From contig JAYWHK010000049.1 of the NCBI GenBank assembly GCA_043777755.1, positions 1-13,410 on the forward strand: 13,410 nucleotides of DNA, given 5' to 3'. Every line of letters starts with the position of its first letter. Positions within the stretch are counted from its first letter, which is position 1. Origin of the DNA: CANHEE01 sp043777755. GTDB lineage: Bacteria > Bacteroidota > Bacteroidia > Chitinophagales > Saprospiraceae. The notes under the pieces are model-generated. The model did no database searches and was not told the origin of the DNA. It was given only the letters and a program-made list of their open reading frames with translations. Shown here one piece after another: positions 1-6,805 of this stretch. The translations under genes were made by a program, and so were the position numbers.

Positions 1-179
1 TAGTTTCTTTCGTGCAGGTAGAGATTTTATTAGAAAAGTAATAAACAAAAAATCAATTATCCCATATATTGACAAAATTATCATCCAATTAAATGAGAAG
101 TTTGTGACAATATTAGAACAACATTATGCTCAGTTTTGTCAAAACATATTAGAAAATAAAAGTTTTGTCACGTAGAGTG
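1..179 (+). mobile_element. 3' end of a multicopy element, probably an insertion sequence (left copy)
   Basis: Positions 83-179 recur in inverted orientation at 13314-13410 with a single difference. Similarity stops abruptly at 179, four bases after a stop codon, where unrelated sequence begins; this is how the end of an insertion sequence looks. The element carries a subterminal direct repeat, AGTTTTGTCA at 132-141 and 161-170 (29-base period), a possible transposase-binding site. The putative tip, read outward to inward, is CACTCTACGTGACAAAAC. The family could not be assigned because only the last 57 codons of its gene are present. An alternative is another repeated gene, but the sharp boundary and the damaged neighbouring gene favour an IS. 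Confidence 0.65.
2..175 (+). CDS. Partial C-terminus of a probable transposase
   Basis: An open frame enters from the window edge and ends at TAG (173-175), giving 57 residues that start SFFRAGRDFIRK and end ENKSFVT. The composition is basic and helical, with an Ile/Leu-rich helix around residues 20-40. The same reading frame is kept in the inverted copy at the other edge, where the only difference is synonymous (AAG versus AAA, Lys). No DDE catalytic residues can be seen in this fragment, so the transposase identity is inferred from the repeat structure and from its insertion into a TPR gene, not from a recognised domain. Confidence 0.5.
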   Translation, partial: SFFRAGRDFIRKVINKKSIIPYIDKIIIQLNEKFVTILEQHYAQFCQNILENKSFVT

Positions 180-183
180 GGGA

Positions 184-801
184 ATGCCTTGTTTTAAATC
201 TGGAAAATACGAAATTGGTATGAAATACTTAGATGAAGCAGTAGCTATTGATGAAAAAGAATACCTCAATTACCGTGGTTTTATCAAAGTAATTTTTACA
301 AAACAGCATAGCGAAGCGATTGTGGATTTTAAAAGGGCGCAAATTTTATTGAAAGAGCAATATACAATGGATCATCCGAACAATTTTTGGATAAGCGTTT
401 GTTATTTGCAAATGAACCAGTTGGACAGTGCGAAAATTTACATGGAACGCTGTAATAAATGGGAACAAGAACTCAAAGGCGAAGACAAAGATCATCGTTT
501 AAATTCATTTTATTTGGGTATTATTGAATATGAAAATAACAACTTTGAGCGTGCAATTCAGCATTTTGATAAGGTTTTGGCTTGGTATAGTAATTTTTCT
601 GATGCAAAATACTATAAATCAGAGTGTTGTAAAAGGTTAGGACGAAAAGAAGAACAACTTGCACTTTTGACTTCTGCCTTAGCCGATATAAAACAAGGGT
701 ACAGTATCGTCGAAGACAATACAATTTACGAAAACTATCCATATCAAATCAAAAAATCATGGCTTGAAATGACTTTGGAAAATTTAAAAGAAAAGAAATA
801 A
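184..801 (+). CDS. TPR-repeat protein, 5'-truncated by the adjacent IS end
   Basis: The protein is built of tetratricopeptide-like helical pairs. TPR-type patterns appear at about residues 8-23 (SGKYEIGMKYLDEAVAID), 44-57, 70-90 and 108-167 (FERAIQHFDKVL), followed by a tail with EDN-x-IYE-x-YPYQI that I associate with Bacteroidota TPR proteins. TPRs are protein-interaction scaffolds, and no enzymatic motif is present. The frame starts in the middle of a TPR motif, immediately after the end of the repeated element at 179, and has no signal peptide. The ATG at 184 is therefore probably an internal methionine, and the N-terminal part was removed by the insertion. The C-terminus looks intact. 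Whether the remnant is expressed is unknown; it may be a pseudogene. Its TAA (799-801) directly abuts the stop codon of the convergent gene. Confidence 0.75.
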   Translation: MPCFKSGKYEIGMKYLDEAVAIDEKEYLNYRGFIKVIFTKQHSEAIVDFKRAQILLKEQYTMDHPNNFWISVCYLQMNQLDSAKIYMERCNKWEQELKGEDKDHRLNSFYLGIIEYENNNFERAIQHFDKVLAWYSNFSDAKYYKSECCKRLGRKEEQLALLTSALADIKQGYSIVEDNTIYENYPYQIKKSWLEMTLENLKEKK

Positions 802-1401
802 TTACTGATTGACGATATAATTTAAAACACCGAGCAATTTATCTAAGTTAGTCGTCGGATAAATTTCATTGTCTAAATAAGCAATATTATCTTTGAGTGT
901 TAGAAATTTCCAGTCATAACCAATTGTAGTTGCGCCAAAAATGACAGTATTGGGTTCGTTATTTTTTTTATTAAAAATTTGAGCGGCATACATTTCAGCA
1001 ATACACTGCGCTGTACCATTGTTTATATTTTCATTTTTTGCTTCAACAATACAAAAAACAGGTGCCTTTATCAAAGGAGATTTTGGCTTTTTAGATAAAA
1101 TAAAATCACAAAAACCCATTAATCCCAAGGCTTTATCCACATTGAATTGATGCCCTGAAAATGTGGAGAAAGAACGGTTGTTGATTTCTTCCAATTCATC
1201 TAAAATTGGCATTATCATACGCTCAGATTTCGCCTTTTCTGTTGCTGTATCTTTTGCTATTGCTCTTGACAAAAGTGTTTTAAGCATCAAACTCGGTGCG
1301 ATAGGGTCACATTTTGAAGACAAATCCAAAGCGGTTGTTTCAACTGTTAAACCTAAATTTTCAACATCTAATAAAGTAAAGGCGGAATATGACTTTGGCA
1401 T
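802..1401 (-). CDS. PD-(D/E)XK nuclease-like conserved hypothetical protein
   Basis: This is a 199-residue soluble protein. Residues 96-100 (GFCDF) and 117-122 (CIVEAK) give an Asp99-x20-Glu120-x-Lys122 arrangement, the core of PD-(D/E)XK nucleases. An upstream Glu60 in a helix and a downstream helix with Gln132 and Tyr138 fit the same fold. The nearest general comparison is the N-terminal nuclease domain of type I restriction HsdR, but no helicase or methylase gene is nearby. A longer frame begins at 1449, but the start at 1401 is preferred: the longer version would overlap the neighbouring gene's start, and a consensus promoter lies exactly between the two possible starts. The substrate is unknown. 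It could be a solitary DNA nuclease or a restriction/repair accessory (inference). Confidence 0.7.
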   Translation of the reverse strand: MPKSYSAFTLLDVENLGLTVETTALDLSSKCDPIAPSLMLKTLLSRAIAKDTATEKAKSERMIMPILDELEEINNRSFSTFSGHQFNVDKALGLMGFCDFILSKKPKSPLIKAPVFCIVEAKNENINNGTAQCIAEMYAAQIFNKKNNEPNTVIFGATTIGYDWKFLTLKDNIAYLDNEIYPTTNLDKLLGVLNYIVNQ

Positions 1402-1419
1402 AATAAATAAAAATTTTTG

Positions 1420-1450
1420 CAAAAATACACATAAATAATGAATAATCAAA
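1420..1450 (-). promoter_or_regulatory. Bacteroidota-type promoter for the nuclease-like gene
   Basis: On the minus strand TTTG (1450-1447), a 19-base spacer and TATTTTTG (1427-1420) match the Bacteroidota primary-sigma consensus TTTG-N19-TAnnTTTG exactly. The start codon at 1401 lies 18 bases beyond the -7 box. The -33 box falls inside the first codons of the divergent polyferredoxin gene, so initiation in the two directions may interfere. Confidence 0.6.
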
Positions 1451-2841
1451 CATTTACTTCTTTATCCTTTGCTGAAAACGCTGGACTTTCGCTAAAACAA
1501 AAAACAGCTTTGGCGGCAGTTGGATTCGGTTTTTTGCTACAAATCGCAGCGTTTTTTGGTGCAAAATTACCAAATGCAGGATTGCTTTTGACTATTTCTT
1601 TGCTTTCGATTGGCTTCGGAACGGTAGCTTTTGCCTACGATTTGTACAAGCACAAACCCGAAGGCATCAGCAACAACGGACTTTGGCACAATAGCCTGAC
1701 GAATCGTGGCGTTTGGGCTTGGATATTGGGTATTGTTTTGACAGGTTTTTACATTTTGTTGTATTGGTATCCCGAGTATTTGGGACAAGGCGAAAATAGC
1801 GCAGCGAACACTGGTTTGATTGCTTTTTTTGACCCTTTAAGCTATGCTTTGAAGGCAAAACCAGCAAGTCAATGGTTTGTTTATGGTGTACTTTATACCT
1901 TGTTGATTTTGGTGCTGGGCGTGAAATTTATTTGGAAATATCGTCACAATCGCTACCAATTAGTACGCACACTTTCCGTTATATTTTTCCAAACAGCGAT
2001 TGCATTTTTATTGCCTGAAATATTAGCCAATTTTAATTTACCATTCGTTGATTTCAAGTCAATTTGGCCCTTGAATTATTATTTTTTCTTTGATTGGCAC
2101 ATTACGGAAATGTTGCACAACGGCACATTTGGGCTTTTCATGTTGTTTTGGGGCATTTTTTCCTTCGTGGTTATATCTCCTGTTTTGACTTATTTTTACG
2201 GAAAAAGATGGTATTGTTCTTGGGTTTGCGGTTGCGGCGGTTTGGCAGAAACAGCTGGCGATTCGTTCCGACACTTATCAGACAAATCGCTAAGTGCTTG
2301 GAAAATAGAACGTTATCTCATTTATGGCGTATTGGTTTTTGTAACAATAATGACAGCAATGGTGCTTTATACCCGTTTTACAGGCGCAACTAACTTTCTA
2401 TTTTTAAACAGCGAGCAACTCAGTAAATGGTACGGAATGTTCATTGGCGCAGCTTTTTCGGGCGTGGTCGGTGTTGGTTTTTACCCGATTATGGGAAGCC
2501 GAGTTTGGTGTCGTTTTGGTTGTCCGATGGCGGGATATTTAGGTATTTTACAAAAATATTTTTCTCGTTTTCGCATCACGACGAATGGCGCACAATGTAT
2601 CTCTTGTGGCAACTGTTCATCGGCTTGTGAAATGGGAATTGACGTGAAAGCCTATGCTCAAAAAGGACAAGACATCGTAAGAGCGAGTTGTGTAGGTTGC
2701 GGCATTTGTTCGGCGGTTTGTCCGAGAGGTGTTTTGCGTTTGGAAAATGGAAGTGTCGATATGGACGAGCGTACTACGCAAATGAGAACGATTCATATTC
2801 CAGAAACAGAGATTGGGATTTTGAAGAATTTTAAGGCTTAA
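1438..2841 (+). CDS. Integral-membrane 4Fe-4S polyferredoxin (NapH/YccM-like)
   Basis: A 467-residue inner-membrane electron carrier. About eight hydrophobic segments lie near residues 25-42, 48-67, 92-110, 147-165, 178-198, 228-252, 293-311 and 332-352. Two membrane-proximal cysteine motifs follow the NapH/NosR pattern: Cys260/Cys264/Cys266 (WYCSWVCGCGG) and Cys358/Cys362 (CRFGCP). The C-terminal domain binds two [4Fe-4S] clusters through Cys387-390-393-397 and Cys418-421-424-428 followed by Pro. Family members shuttle electrons across or along the membrane to periplasmic or cytoplasmic oxidoreductases. The partner is not visible here; trxB downstream has its own candidate promoter. The first motif has Gly where NapH-type proteins usually have Pro after the second Cys. 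The start is supported by the hydrophilic N-terminus and by the spacing from the divergent gene. Confidence 0.82.
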   Translation: MNNQTFTSLSFAENAGLSLKQKTALAAVGFGFLLQIAAFFGAKLPNAGLLLTISLLSIGFGTVAFAYDLYKHKPEGISNNGLWHNSLTNRGVWAWILGIVLTGFYILLYWYPEYLGQGENSAANTGLIAFFDPLSYALKAKPASQWFVYGVLYTLLILVLGVKFIWKYRHNRYQLVRTLSVIFFQTAIAFLLPEILANFNLPFVDFKSIWPLNYYFFFDWHITEMLHNGTFGLFMLFWGIFSFVVISPVLTYFYGKRWYCSWVCGCGGLAETAGDSFRHLSDKSLSAWKIERYLIYGVLVFVTIMTAMVLYTRFTGATNFLFLNSEQLSKWYGMFIGAAFSGVVGVGFYPIMGSRVWCRFGCPMAGYLGILQKYFSRFRITTNGAQCISCGNCSSACEMGIDVKAYAQKGQDIVRASCVGCGICSAVCPRGVLRLENGSVDMDERTTQMRTIHIPETEIGILKNFKA

Positions 2842-2876
2842 TTTTGAAAGTAAATTTTTATCAAATATTTCTTTAA

Positions 2877-2911
2877 TTTGTACGTCATATTATAAATTAG
2901 CATTAATTTTG
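2877..2911 (+). promoter_or_regulatory. Candidate promoter of trxB
   Basis: TTTG (2877-2880), a 23-base spacer and TAATTTTG (2904-2911) fit the Bacteroidota promoter pattern; the spacer is at the long end of the accepted range. It implies a leader of about 65 bases before the ATG at 2983. The 141-base gap to the polyferredoxin gene and this site argue for separate transcription. Confidence 0.4.
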
Positions 2912-2982
2912 CTTTGTTTTTACAAAATAAATAAAGTTAAAAAAATTTAATATAAAAAGTCGTTTAAGTTCGACCCTTTTTT

Positions 2983-3921
2983 ATGGAAAATAATACTATA
3001 AAGTGCCTAATTATTGGCTCTGGTCCTGCGGGATATACAGCTGCCATTTATGCTTCTCGTGCTGGTTTAGAACCTGTTTTATTTACTGGAAAAGACCCTG
3101 GTGGTCAATTGATGATTACAACAGAAGTTGATAATTTCCCTGGTTATCCGCAAGGTGTGAACGGCCCACAAATGATGGAAGACCTTAAAAATCAGGCAGT
3201 TAGATTTGGAACTGATGTCCGTTATGAATTGATTACAAAGGTTGATTTTAGCGGAGGAGTTCATAAAGTTTGGACAGAAGGCGGACAAGAAATTCATGCC
3301 GATTCGGTTGTGATTTCAACTGGTGCAAGCGCCAAATGGTTGGGTTTGGAATCGGAATACCGTTTGCAAAATAAAGGCGTTTCGGCGTGTGCAGTTTGCG
3401 ATGGTTTTTTCTTTAGAGGACAAGAAGTTATCGTCGTAGGTGCGGGAGATACCGCTGCTGAAGAGGCAAGTTATTTGTCGAAACTGTGTAAAAAAGTACA
3501 TCTTTTTGTTCGTCGTGATGAGATGCGTGCTTCAAAAATCATGCAAGAACGAGTAAAAAGCATTGCAAATATCGAAATTCACTGGAATACTGAAACGCTC
3601 GAGGTTTTGGGTGAAGAAGGTGTTGAAGGTGCAAGAATCAAAAACGTAAAAACAGGTGAAGAAAGTATTGTTACTGCGACTGGCTTTTTCGTTGCGATTG
3701 GTCACTCTCCAAACACTCAGATTTTCAACGAATGGATTACGATGGACGAAACTGGCTATATCAAAACCATTCCTGGTACTGCCAAAACCAATATTCCTGG
3801 CGTTTTTGCTTGTGGAGATGCTCAAGATAACGTTTACCGTCAAGCCATTACTGCTGCGGGAACGGGTTGTATGGCTGCCTTAGATGCCGAAAGGTATTTG
3901 GTTGCGGAAGGAATCCATTAA
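2983..3921 (+). CDS. trxB: Thioredoxin-disulfide reductase
   Basis: NADPH-dependent flavoenzyme (EC 1.8.1.9) that reduces thioredoxin in the cytoplasm. The 312 residues match the usual low-molecular-weight TrxR length. The FAD-binding GxGxxG motif is at residues 12-17 (GSGPAG), the redox-active CAVC at Cys136/Cys139 followed by Asp140, the NADPH-binding GAGDTAAEEA begins at 153 with the NADP-selecting VRRDE at 176-180, and the C-terminal FAD motif is GVFACGDA with Asp279. All catalytic features are intact. The gene stands alone between a promoter-bearing gap upstream and a repeat-rich convergent gap downstream. No thioredoxin gene is in the window. Confidence 0.97.
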   Translation: MENNTIKCLIIGSGPAGYTAAIYASRAGLEPVLFTGKDPGGQLMITTEVDNFPGYPQGVNGPQMMEDLKNQAVRFGTDVRYELITKVDFSGGVHKVWTEGGQEIHADSVVISTGASAKWLGLESEYRLQNKGVSACAVCDGFFFRGQEVIVVGAGDTAAEEASYLSKLCKKVHLFVRRDEMRASKIMQERVKSIANIEIHWNTETLEVLGEEGVEGARIKNVKTGEESIVTATGFFVAIGHSPNTQIFNEWITMDETGYIKTIPGTAKTNIPGVFACGDAQDNVYRQAITAAGTGCMAALDAERYLVAEGIH

Positions 3922-3928
3922 AGAGAGT

Positions 3929-4069
3929 GTGAGAAAGTAGGAAAGTGAGAAAGTAAGAGAGTACTTTGGTACTTTTGTCAAACTCTTCGTAATTTCGAGG
4001 GTCGAGAGTCGAAAAAAATACTAATTTTTCGACTCTCAACTTTCGATTCTCACCTTCCTACTTTCTCAC
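3929..4069. repeat. Nested inverted repeat between convergent genes, possible bidirectional terminator
   Basis: The outer arms, 3929-3949 and 4049-4069, are 21-base inverted repeats with one mismatch, based on the purine-rich unit GTGAGAAAGTAGGAA. The unit is partly repeated in tandem on the left arm. An inner perfect 13-bp stem, GAGAGTCGAAAAA (4004-4016) with 4025-4037, has an 8-base loop and A/T-runs on either side. It lies between the stops of trxB (plus) and the barrel gene (minus), so termination of both transcripts is a reasonable role. The duplicated arm units also resemble REP-type intergenic repeats. Confidence 0.55.
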
Positions 4070-4075
4070 TTTCCA

Positions 4076-5137
4076 TTAAAAACCCCAAGAAAGTCCCAAC
4101 ATATAGGTATTGTATTTGTAATCTGCATTTTTGCTGTCAAAAAGCGGAGAAAAATTGTAACGACCAGTCAAAGTAAGACCTCCTACACCGATTTTGGCAC
4201 TTGCACCATAAACAATGTCATTCAAGCCATAACTTGCTCTACGGCTCTCTTCTACTTTTTCGCTGCCTGTTTTGTACTCCAATATTTGGCGAGAAGTTAC
4301 TCGATAACCACCGTAAGCACCTACGCCAAATTTTCCTTTTTTACCAACTTTTACGTCAATTCCGATAGGAACAGTGATGTAGCCAGTAATTAGTTTCGGG
4401 TCATTTGCGGTATTCGTCAATACTTCAAATACTGGATTTCCTGTTGCAGACAAAGTTATTTTGGTGTCATTTTCAAAACGGTATTTGTTTCTCAAATACG
4501 AAAGACCGTAATTAACAGAAACAGGGCTACCAACTTTGCCAATGCGTGTTTTCCACTTCATACCATAGTCAAAATACCAAGACCAAGTGTTCACTTTTGG
4601 GTAAGTACGGGTTGCAATTGCTGTTCCGTTGCCATCAATTAAGCCATTCAAACCTGTTTGTACTTCAAAATACGTCTTGGTACGACGCTCTACTTTTGGC
4701 TTTTTTTCTTTAAAATTAAAAGGATTTTTTGGTTTCTTGTCACTTTTTTTATCTTTATTGTAAATATCTCCTTTTTCTTCGTCGTCGTCATTATCGTCGT
4801 TGTCGTCAGACTTTTTCTCTGTTTTATTTCCTTTATTGCCATATTTTTCGTCTAATTTATCTGCTTTTTCTTCGATTTCACTAGCAATACCTTCGATTTC
4901 ACTGGCAATCTCGTCAGCAGATTTTTCTAATGTTTTTGCGATTTCACGCAATTTGGCAGAATCCACATTGGATTTGATTTTTTCCAATTCCTTTTTGATG
5001 TTACTCAAACTTTGGTCAATATCTTTTTCTTTTTGTGTTTTTTCAGTTGGTGCTGGTGTTGTTTTTTTGTCATCTTGCGCAGTTGCGAAAGTCGCTACAA
5101 AAAACAAAATTGCGATGGTTAGAATGTTACTCTTCAT
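4076..5137 (-). CDS. Secreted coiled-coil protein with C-terminal outer-membrane beta-barrel domain
   Basis: 353 residues in four parts. A signal peptide (1-20, ending ATA before Gln21) is followed by a charged coiled coil (about 36-96, with repeated ASEIE units), a strongly acidic run then a Lys-rich linker (about 108-150), and an aromatic, glycine-rich beta-strand region (about 155-353) ending in Trp-Gly-Phe, the terminal aromatic typical of barrels inserted by BamA. It is probably an outer-membrane barrel with a periplasmic coiled-coil arm. It is the last gene of the sigma/anti-sigma cluster, 38 bases downstream of the anti-sigma-like gene, so it could be the regulon's effector or sensor (inference). 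No enzymatic motif is seen. Confidence 0.7.
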   Translation of the reverse strand: MKSNILTIAILFFVATFATAQDDKKTTPAPTEKTQKEKDIDQSLSNIKKELEKIKSNVDSAKLREIAKTLEKSADEIASEIEGIASEIEEKADKLDEKYGNKGNKTEKKSDDNDDNDDDEEKGDIYNKDKKSDKKPKNPFNFKEKKPKVERRTKTYFEVQTGLNGLIDGNGTAIATRTYPKVNTWSWYFDYGMKWKTRIGKVGSPVSVNYGLSYLRNKYRFENDTKITLSATGNPVFEVLTNTANDPKLITGYITVPIGIDVKVGKKGKFGVGAYGGYRVTSRQILEYKTGSEKVEESRRASYGLNDIVYGASAKIGVGGLTLTGRYNFSPLFDSKNADYKYNTYMLGLSWGF

Positions 5138-5175
5138 AATAAATTTTCTTTTATTTGATTGTGTTTAAATATTTT

Positions 5176-5907
5176 TTATTTTCTAAAACGTTTCAGTACA
5201 GGTTTGAAAGCCCTTGAAACGACTTGTTTAGCTTTTTGTTCGCCCAATGCCAGAACCCTTTCCGTAAAAGTAGAATCACTTTTTTCACTTCTGATTTTTG
5301 GTAAATTAAGTGGACCGAAAACAATAATTTCTTCTTCGTAATCATACTCATCAAACGTCAAAGGTATTTTTTGTATTTCGACATTTTTGGGGTTTATTTC
5401 CAAGTATTTCCAAGTGTTTTTATCCAAAAAAGCGATATTTTCAGTATTTCTTTTCTCAATAAAAATATTTTTCTTTTCTAAAATTGGCGTAGGATTAGTC
5501 TTTGGTAAAATATTTTCTTTTACTTGTACAACATTGTTTTTTTCAATTTTTTCTTTTTGTAAAAAAACAAATTGATTTGATATTGGCGTTTGTTTTATCG
5601 TTTTTTGTTCGTTAATCACCACTTCTTCTTTAGGCTCTTGCGGAACAATTACGCTTGGTATTTCAACTTTTGGCAATATTGAATTTGGGTTTTCAATTTT
5701 TGCAAACTCTTGATTTACAGGCTTTTGTAAAAATTTCCAAGTTATCACTCCACTTGAAGCAAAAATAAATACAGCTGCCGCTGCCCAACGAATATTGAGT
5801 GGCAAGCGACGAACTTTACCTTTGTCCAAATCCGCTTCGATGCGTTCCCAAGCATTTGCCGAAGGCTTGATTTGGTGATTGTATAATTTATTTTTAAAAG
5901 CGTTCAT
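5176..5907 (-). CDS. Single-pass membrane anti-sigma-like protein
   Basis: 243 residues. The short cytoplasmic N-terminus (1-38) carries KLYNHQIKPSANAWERIEAD, resembling the N-terminal motif seen in Bacteroidota anti-sigma-type proteins encoded next to ECF sigma genes. One transmembrane helix spans about 39-60, and the periplasmic remainder is Pro/Glu/Lys/Ile-rich and apparently extended, with an acidic DEYDYEEE patch at 186-193 and a basic C-terminus. The topology fits an anti-sigma factor that holds the sigma factor encoded just upstream at the inner membrane and passes envelope signals. It has no recognisable zinc-binding HxxxCxxC anti-sigma motif, so the role is inferred from topology and position. 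Its gene is separated from the sigma gene by a repeat array. Confidence 0.6.
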   Translation of the reverse strand: MNAFKNKLYNHQIKPSANAWERIEADLDKGKVRRLPLNIRWAAAAVFIFASSGVITWKFLQKPVNQEFAKIENPNSILPKVEIPSVIVPQEPKEEVVINEQKTIKQTPISNQFVFLQKEKIEKNNVVQVKENILPKTNPTPILEKKNIFIEKRNTENIAFLDKNTWKYLEINPKNVEIQKIPLTFDEYDYEEEIIVFGPLNLPKIRSEKSDSTFTERVLALGEQKAKQVVSRAFKPVLKRFRK

Positions 5908-5930
5908 TGATTAATTTTTTTTAATTTTTG

Positions 5931-6107
5931 ATTCTAAATTTTTAATTCTAAATTCTAAATTCTAAATTTTTTTATCACTCCTTAGAATTCTAAATTTTTT
6001 TATTTTAAATTCTAAATTTGCTTATCACTTCTACAATTGTACGTTTAGGACTACTCTACGAATTTAGAATCCCGAATTTAGAATTTAAAACCCCGAATTT
6101 AGAATTT
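5931..6107. repeat. Array of ATTCTAA-type repeats in both orientations
   Basis: The unit ATTCTAAAT occurs at 5931, in a tandem run of 7-base ATTCTAA units at 5945-5965, near 5987 and near 6009. The opposite orientation, AATTTAGAAT, occurs at 6061, 6075 and 6096. A longer direct repeat, TCTAAATTTnnTTATCACT, is present near 5960 and 6010, and a perfect palindrome TACAATTGTA sits at 6032-6041 between the two sets. The opposed orientations can fold into a long AT-rich hairpin in the transcript between the sigma and anti-sigma genes. Function is unknown; attenuation, mRNA stabilisation or a neutral REP-like expansion are all possible. Confidence 0.7.
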
Positions 6108-6663
6108 CATATTGTTTTATTTCTTCTAATTTTTTTTGCAATGCCAAACGAGCTTTCATAAGCTGAGATTTTGACGTATTTTCAGAGATTCCGAGTAAAG
6201 TAGCGATTTCGTGATGCTTCATTCCTTCAATAACGTAAAGGTTAAAAACCTCTTTATAACCAGCTGGTAATGAATCAATTAACATTAATAAATCTTCCGC
6301 TTCGAGGTCACTTCCAAAATCTTCACTTGGTTCATCTGCTGGTAAAAAAGTATCTACACTAATAAGGAAATCTTTTTTAGTTTTTAAGTAATCCAAACTT
6401 TCCCTAACCATTATTTTCCGCAACCAGCCTTCAAAACTTCCTTTGTTTTCAAAATTATTGATGTACCTAAAAGCCTTAATAAAACCGTTGCTCATTGTTT
6501 CCTCTGCGATTTCGATTTGCCCGCAATACCTTCTACACACTGCCAACATTGTAGCGGAGAATTTTTCGTAGAGCATTCGTTGCGCTTTGCGGTCTTCCTT
6601 TTTGCAAGCCTCAATCAACTCTTCGAGTGACCATTCTTTTTTATGTAATACAAATAATTTCAT
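6085..6663 (-). CDS. ECF-type RNA polymerase sigma factor
   Basis: 192 residues with the two-domain ECF layout. Sigma region 2 (about 27-95) includes the helix AEETMSNGFIKAFRYINNF, comparable to the AEDxxQExFxxxxxxxxxF of the family, and GSFEGWLRKIMVRESLDYL. Region 4 (about 130-180) includes LPAGYKEVFNLYVIEG and the helix-turn-helix HHEIATLLGISENTSKSQL. Its regulator is probably the membrane protein encoded downstream. The last seven residues (EILNSGF) are encoded by a copy of the neighbouring repeat array, so the tail beyond region 4 looks acquired. The ATG at 6663 lies 27 bases downstream of an ECF-like promoter motif. Confidence 0.9.
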   Translation of the reverse strand: MKLFVLHKKEWSLEELIEACKKEDRKAQRMLYEKFSATMLAVCRRYCGQIEIAEETMSNGFIKAFRYINNFENKGSFEGWLRKIMVRESLDYLKTKKDFLISVDTFLPADEPSEDFGSDLEAEDLLMLIDSLPAGYKEVFNLYVIEGMKHHEIATLLGISENTSKSQLMKARLALQKKLEEIKQYEILNSGF

Positions 6664-6690
6664 CTGTTTAGCAATCCGTTTGATATGATA

Positions 6691-6713
6691 GACGAAAGGT
6701 ACAAAAAAATGGT
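6691..6713 (-). promoter_or_regulatory. Possible ECF-type autoregulatory promoter
   Basis: On the minus strand GGCAAC, then 17 bases, then CGTC (6694-6691) lie upstream of the sigma gene. An AAC at -35 and CGTC at -10 with 16-17 bases between them is the general signature of ECF-dependent promoters in other phyla such as Bacillus. The implied transcription start is about 20 bases before the ATG. An overlapping TACCTTTC (6701-6694) is a one-mismatch match to the housekeeping -7 box, so either sigma could use the site. Confidence 0.3.
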
Positions 6714-6787
6714 TGCCTGAAGGTAAAATTTTTTTTAAATTTTTTTATTTTGAAAAAAAATATACCCAATTGTAAAATAATTTCGTT

Positions 6788-6795
6788 TACCTTTG
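6788..6795 (+). promoter_or_regulatory. -7 promoter box of the tRNA-Arg gene
   Basis: TACCTTTG matches TAnnTTTG exactly and ends 10 bases before the mature tRNA 5' end. Upstream, TTG at 6770-6772 gives a short 15-base spacer, so the -33 element is weak or displaced. Confidence 0.5.
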
Positions 6796-6805
6796 CGAAA
6801 ATTTT

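Noticed and set aside
1402..1449. N-terminal extension of the nuclease-like protein to the ATG at 1449
   Set aside because: The extension would place the start upstream of a consensus promoter and inside the neighbouring gene; its residues look like untranslated AT-rich DNA.
2842..2982. Possible riboswitch in the leader of trxB
   Set aside because: The gap is simple AT-rich sequence with a promoter-like pair and no conserved aptamer motif or attenuator hairpin.
4658..4855. Plus-strand frame rich in Val, Ile and Phe that looks like a membrane peptide
   Set aside because: It is the antisense of the acidic and Lys-rich linker codons of the barrel protein; the real gene is on the minus strand.
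5931..6107. Repeat array considered as a CRISPR
   Set aside because: Units are 7-10 bases, irregularly spaced, in both orientations and without unique spacers; no cas gene is present.
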